10,044 bases of DNA from an uncultured Lacinutrix sp. (GTDB lineage Bacteria > Bacteroidota > Bacteroidia > Flavobacteriales > Flavobacteriaceae). Under the pieces are notes generated by a model. That model was given only the letters and a program-made list of their open reading frames with translations. It did no database searches and was not told where the DNA came from. Both the position numbers and the translations under genes were made by a program. Shown here piece by piece: positions 7,144 to 10,044 of the stretch (position 1 is the first letter of the stretch; the number at the start of each line of letters is the position of its first letter). The stretch is from assembly GCA_937916035.1 (NCBI GenBank), contig CALGIH010000108.1, forward strand, positions 1 through 10,044, in the 5' to 3' direction.

Positions 7144-7656
7144 TTAATTCCAGTTTTCGTCAAAATCTAAATCTTCATAGTCATCAACGTCAATTTCGTC
7201 ATCAAAACCATCAAGATCGTCGCTCTCTGCAGTAAATTCTTTTATTGGAGCTTCATTAGGAATTTGGCCATGTACAAACATAAGATTAGGATAATCTGCA
7301 CCTTCAGCTTCTTCTACTACTTCACCTAATTCTACAAGAAAAGTCCACATGCTTAGGAAGTCGTATACATAAATTAAATTTCTATGGTCTTCATTAACTA
7401 CAGATTCAATAGTAGTTTCATTCATGAGTTTTACTGGGTCTAAGCCTTCACTCATGTTAAATAGTGAAATTTCTTGACCTTGATTCCATTCATCATCGCT
7501 AACATAAAACGATGCCATTTCTGCACCATCAAACCCAAAAGATTGAGTTATGGCATTATGGAGATCTTCGAGCGTATCAGTTTTTCTAATTTCGATATCT
7601 CTAAAAATATCATCTTCAGTGTCATTGTCAAAGAGGATTCTAAATCTGTAAATCAT
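7144..7656 (-). CDS. PRiA4_ORF3-like (IS1096 TnpR-like) acidic protein
   Basis: This 170-residue protein matches the pattern of the plasmid pRiA4b ORF-3-like family. It has an N-terminal beta strand (MIYRFRILFD), then DTLEDLHNAITQSFGFDGAEM (27-47) and ASFYVSDDEW (48-57). Then come IYVYDFLSMWTFLVELG (95-111), where relatives typically have YDFGDxW, and a short C-terminal strand region. The last about 30 residues are extremely acidic (runs of Asp and Glu, ending DENWN). Despite the IS1096-derived family name, members are widespread single chromosomal genes of unknown function, and nothing around this one suggests a transposon. It converges on the kinase-like gene with only 6 bases between the stop codons, so the two transcripts probably overlap. 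It has its own promoter in the 38 bases separating it from the heme A synthase gene. Confidence 0.82.
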   Translation of the reverse strand: MIYRFRILFDNDTEDDIFRDIEIRKTDTLEDLHNAITQSFGFDGAEMASFYVSDDEWNQGQEISLFNMSEGLDPVKLMNETTIESVVNEDHRNLIYVYDFLSMWTFLVELGEVVEEAEGADYPNLMFVHGQIPNEAPIKEFTAESDDLDGFDDEIDVDDYEDLDFDENWN

Positions 7657-7673
7657 GGTAATAAATTAGGTTG

Positions 7674-7707
7674 CAAAGGTATGTTTTTTTTGTTTTATTT
7701 ACTGAAA
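7674..7707 (-). promoter_or_regulatory. Bacteroidota-type promoter for the PRiA4_ORF3-like gene
   Basis: On the minus strand, TACCTTTG at 7681-7674 is an exact and typical -7 element (TAnnTTTG). A weaker TTTC at 7707-7704, inside the end of the heme A synthase gene, could serve as the -33 element with a 22-base spacer. Transcription would begin near 7668, leaving about a dozen AT-rich bases before the ATG at 7656. No Shine-Dalgarno sequence is visible. Confidence 0.55.
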
Positions 7708-8720
7708 CGATGTAAGGTAAATGTCATGATGGATAGTAAAATAAAAGCACCAACTTGATGCGCAACACCTAACCAAACAGGAACGTGCATAATAATGGTT
7801 AAAACGCCTAGTAGAAACTGTACTCCAACCATTGCTAGTAATAAATTCACGCCACTTTTTTGGTGGTTGGTTAAAACCAGTTTCCTAGTTTTATTCCAAA
7901 TAATAAAAATGATGATGACCACAAAATAAGCCAGGATTCGATGCACAAATTGCACACCGCTTTTTCCTTCAATGAAGTTTTTATATAATGGATTCTGTTC
8001 TATATAAACGGTTTCATGCATAAACTTACCTTCGTTCATCATTGGCCAATGGTTATGGATAAATCCCGCATCTAGTCCTGCCACAAATGCACCATAAATA
8101 ATTTGAAGTATGAGCACTCCTAAACCAATCCGCAGCAAATTTCTTAGTTTTTTATCAATCTCTTTTTTGTTTGGGAACATTAAATCTAATGCCACCCAAA
8201 ATGTGTAAGCAAATGTTATGAAAGCTGTTGTAAGGTGTGCTGCGAGCCTATAATGACTCACATCTGGATTATTAACCAATCCGCTTTTTACCATATACCA
8301 ACCCAAAAATCCTTGAAAGCCTCCTAGAATCAAGAGTATAATCGATTTTTTTATCGTTGGTTTAGTGAGTTGTTTTCTAATTAAGAAATATAAAAAAGGA
8401 ATAAAGAAAACCACACCAATAAATCGACCTAAAACACGATGTAGCCATTCCCAGAAATAGATATATTTAAAATCTTCTAAACCAAAATGAGTATTGAGTT
8501 TTTGGTATTCAGGATATTGTTTGTAGAGTTCAAAAGCTTCATTCCATTCTACTTCGTTCATTGGAGGAATAGTTCCAGAAATAAGCTTGTAATTAGAAAT
8601 TGAAAGTCCAGAATGTGTCAATCGTGTAATGCCACCAATAACAACCATAATAAAAATTAGGGTGCAGCCAATTAGTAGCCAGTAAATGACGTTTTTGTTA
8701 TCTTTTTTCATTTTTGTCAT
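7695..8720 (-). CDS. ctaA: Heme A synthase, COX15/CtaA family
   Basis: This 341-residue integral membrane protein should convert heme O to heme A for cytochrome c oxidase by oxidising the C8 methyl group. It has about eight membrane segments. The family motifs are visible: VIGGITRLTHSGLS (27-40), FWEWLHRVLGR (89-99) with E91 and H94, HYRLAAHL (156-163) with H162, QFVHR (257-261) with H260, and GVAHQ (318-322) with H321. The four His are the expected heme ligands of the two four-helix halves. It lacks the extracellular Cys pairs of the Bacillus CtaA type and resembles the COX15-type enzymes of Bacteroidota and Proteobacteria. Two starts are possible: ATG at 8720, which lies inside an inverted repeat, and ATG at 8711 (MKKDNKNVIYW), which looks more natural. 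It lies downstream of the tRNA nucleotidyltransferase gene on the same strand, with only the repeat between them. Confidence 0.94.
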   Translation of the reverse strand: MTKMKKDNKNVIYWLLIGCTLIFIMVVIGGITRLTHSGLSISNYKLISGTIPPMNEVEWNEAFELYKQYPEYQKLNTHFGLEDFKYIYFWEWLHRVLGRFIGVVFFIPFLYFLIRKQLTKPTIKKSIILLILGGFQGFLGWYMVKSGLVNNPDVSHYRLAAHLTTAFITFAYTFWVALDLMFPNKKEIDKKLRNLLRIGLGVLILQIIYGAFVAGLDAGFIHNHWPMMNEGKFMHETVYIEQNPLYKNFIEGKSGVQFVHRILAYFVVIIIFIIWNKTRKLVLTNHQKSGVNLLLAMVGVQFLLGVLTIIMHVPVWLGVAHQVGAFILLSIMTFTLHRFSK

Positions 8721-8791
8721 TCCTGTGAAAGCAGGAATTTAGTTATTTTAGTAACATTTATAGTGGATTCCCGCTTTCACAGGAATGACAA
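8714..8791. repeat. REP-like inverted repeat, 25-bp arms, between cca and the heme A synthase gene
   Basis: Positions 8714-8738 and 8767-8791 are reverse complements of each other at 24 of 25 bases (the difference is A at 8733 against C at 8772), separated by 28 bases. Each arm is itself a small hairpin: in the left arm ATTCCTG (8719-8725) pairs with CAGGAAT (8732-8738) around a 6-base loop. The core, GTCATTCCTG...CAGGAAT, looks like a dispersed repeat seen in several bacterial genomes (from general knowledge, not checked). The element fills nearly the whole gap from the cca stop codon (8796) to the heme A synthase start. Its left arm contains the first possible ATG of that gene (8720-8718). 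Neither strand has a T-run after the stem, so a classical terminator is not indicated. Confidence 0.82.
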
Positions 8792-8795
8792 TTCT

Positions 8796-10044
8796 TTATT
8801 GTTTAGCAATTGATAAACCCAATCTTTTTCCTTCTTTAAGCATCAACGCATAAGCAGCTTCATACTCGTTAGGAATGTCACCTTCTAAAATAGCTTCTTT
8901 GATAGCCTCTTTAATTTGTCCAATTTCTCGCGAAGGTTTCAAATTAAAAGCTTTTATAATGTCTTCACCAGAAATTGGAGGCTGAAAATTTCGAACATGA
9001 TCTCGTTCTTCAACTTCAACTATTTTTTCCCTAACAATTGTAAAATTGTTATGATATGTTGAGAATTTCTTAGGATTCTTAGTCGTAATGTCTGCTTCAC
9101 AAAGTGTCATTAAATCATCTACATAATTTCCAGCATCAAATACTAAACGTCTCACTGCAGAATCAGTAACAGTTTCTTGAGCCAGAACAATAGGTCTTGA
9201 GCTCATAAAAACTAGTTTTTGCACATATTTCATTTTATCATTCAAAGGCATTTTGAGCCTTTTAAATAAATGATAAACCATTTTTGAGCCTTCAAATTCA
9301 TGAGCATGGAAGGTCCAACCTACTTTTTTGCTGAATTTTTTGGTTGGTGCTTTTCCAATATCGTGTAATAAAGCAGCCCAACGTAGCCACAAGTTATCAG
9401 TATACTTTGAGATATTATCAACCACTTCTAAAGTGTGGTAAAAATTATCTTTATGCTTCTGTCCTTCAATTTCATCAATGCCTTTTAAAGCGGTAATTTC
9501 AGGTAAAATATGTTTTAATAATCCCGTTTGTTCAAGTAATAAAAGCCCTTTGGAAGGGATGTTACTTTCTATGATTCTGTTCAATTCTACAACAATACGC
9601 TCATTTGTGATAATGTTGATGCGCTCATTGTTTTTTGAAATGGCATCTAGTGATTTTTTTTCAATTTCAAAGTTGAGTTGTGATGCAAAACGGATAGCAC
9701 GCATCATTCGCAAAGGATCATCACTATATGTAATATCAGGATTTAAAGGTGTCCTAATGATTTTTTTCTTCAAATCTGAAACACCATCAAAAGGGTCAAG
9801 TAAGTCACCAAACTGAGATTCTGATAAATTTAAGGCTAAAGCATTAATGGTGAAATCACGTCTGTTTTGGTCATCCTCCAAAGTGCCATTTTCAACTACA
9901 GGATTTCTACTGTCTTCATTGTAAGATTCTTTTCTTGCTCCTACAAATTCAATTTCTAAATCTTCAAATAGCAACATGGCTGTTCCGTAAGTTTTAAATA
10001 CCTGAACTTTTGGAGTATTAGGAAGTTTCTTTGAGACTGCTTTG
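8796..10044 (-). CDS. cca: CCA tRNA nucleotidyltransferase with HD domain, partial (5' end beyond right edge)
   Basis: About 415 residues are visible; the frame stays open to the right edge. An internal ATG at 9977 is not the real start, because the 22 codons before it ([20 protein letters not shown]...) continue the conserved nucleotidyltransferase domain. The enzyme adds or repairs the 3' CCA end of tRNAs using CTP and ATP. Visible motifs, numbered from the right edge, are [10 protein letters not shown] (32-41), [11 protein letters not shown] (61-71), DPFDGV (83-88), [14 protein letters not shown] (107-120) and the base-discriminating region around NNERI to ELNRII. The GGxVRD and DxD catalytic motifs lie outside the window. 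An HD phosphohydrolase-like domain follows, with LLHDIGK (225-231) and HAHEFEG (246-252). The length and layout fit Bacteroidota members of roughly 470 residues. The heme A synthase gene follows on the same strand across a 25-bp-armed inverted repeat. Confidence 0.94.
   Translation of the reverse strand, partial: KAVSKKLPNTPKVQVFKTYGTAMLLFEDLEIEFVGARKESYNEDSRNPVVENGTLEDDQNRRDFTINALALNLSESQFGDLLDPFDGVSDLKKKIIRTPLNPDITYSDDPLRMMRAIRFASQLNFEIEKKSLDAISKNNERINIITNERIVVELNRIIESNIPSKGLLLLEQTGLLKHILPEITALKGIDEIEGQKHKDNFYHTLEVVDNISKYTDNLWLRWAALLHDIGKAPTKKFSKKVGWTFHAHEFEGSKMVYHLFKRLKMPLNDKMKYVQKLVFMSSRPIVLAQETVTDSAVRRLVFDAGNYVDDLMTLCEADITTKNPKKFSTYHNNFTIVREKIVEVEERDHVRNFQPPISGEDIIKAFNLKPSREIGQIKEAIKEAILEGDIPNEYEAAYALMLKEGKRLGLSIAKQ

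Noticed and set aside
7144..7656. Transposon passenger gene, as the family name IS1096 TnpR suggests
   Set aside because: No transposase, terminal inverted repeats or target duplications flank it. The family name comes from one early example and most members are ordinary chromosomal genes.
8714..8791. Rho-independent terminator between cca and the heme A synthase gene
   Set aside because: The stem is long and near-perfect, but no T-run follows it on either strand and the arms contain their own hairpins, which fits a dispersed repeat better.
8796..9977. ATG at 9977 as the start of the tRNA nucleotidyltransferase
   Set aside because: The reading frame and conserved domain sequence continue upstream to the window edge, and the essential catalytic motifs of the family would be missing.

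Overview
The window is AT-rich and looks like a chromosome segment from a marine-type member of the Flavobacteriia (Bacteroidota). Three things point there: two type IX secretion system (T9SS) cargo proteins, one with a clear type B C-terminal sorting domain; promoters with the Bacteroidota -7 element TAnnTTTG in place of a sigma70 -10 box; and start sites with little or no Shine-Dalgarno sequence. Seven protein genes fill almost the whole window and no gap exceeds about 160 bases. I see no tRNA, rRNA, CRISPR array or insertion sequence.

Left part, minus strand (1-6041). A secreted protein with a choice-of-anchor L domain runs off the left edge. It is preceded by an intergenic stretch with a good promoter and three tandem 8-bp repeats. 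Next comes a 1096-residue secreted multidomain protein with a signal peptide, a predicted beta-propeller, four Cys/Asp-rich modules, Ig/PKD-like segments and a T9SS type B C-terminal domain. Just upstream of it lies an ABC exporter pair: an ATPase that appears to start at a TTG codon, followed 5 bases later by its ABC-2 type permease. The ATPase, the permease and the large surface protein could form one transcription unit, since the gaps are 5 and 28 bases.

Middle (6079-7656). A divergently transcribed gene on the plus strand encodes an unnamed 352-residue protein. Its residues line up with a protein-kinase-like / aminoglycoside-phosphotransferase-like fold: a Lys, then a helix Glu, then a GD-x4-N loop, then an IDFD motif. 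It converges, with a 6-base gap, on a minus-strand gene for a small acidic PRiA4_ORF3-like (IS1096 TnpR-like) protein that has a textbook TACCTTTG promoter element.

Right part, minus strand (7695-10044). A COX15/CtaA-type heme A synthase lies downstream of a CCA tRNA nucleotidyltransferase with an HD domain; the 5' end of the latter is cut by the window. Almost all of the gap between them is a long near-perfect inverted repeat with 25-bp arms. One arm runs into the heme A synthase start codon region. It looks like a dispersed REP-like element and is one of the more interesting non-coding structures here.

Most genes are housekeeping or ordinary accessory genes. The best candidates for something undescribed are the kinase-like protein, the inverted repeat at the heme A synthase start, and the start region of the anchor-L protein, which has no in-frame ATG.
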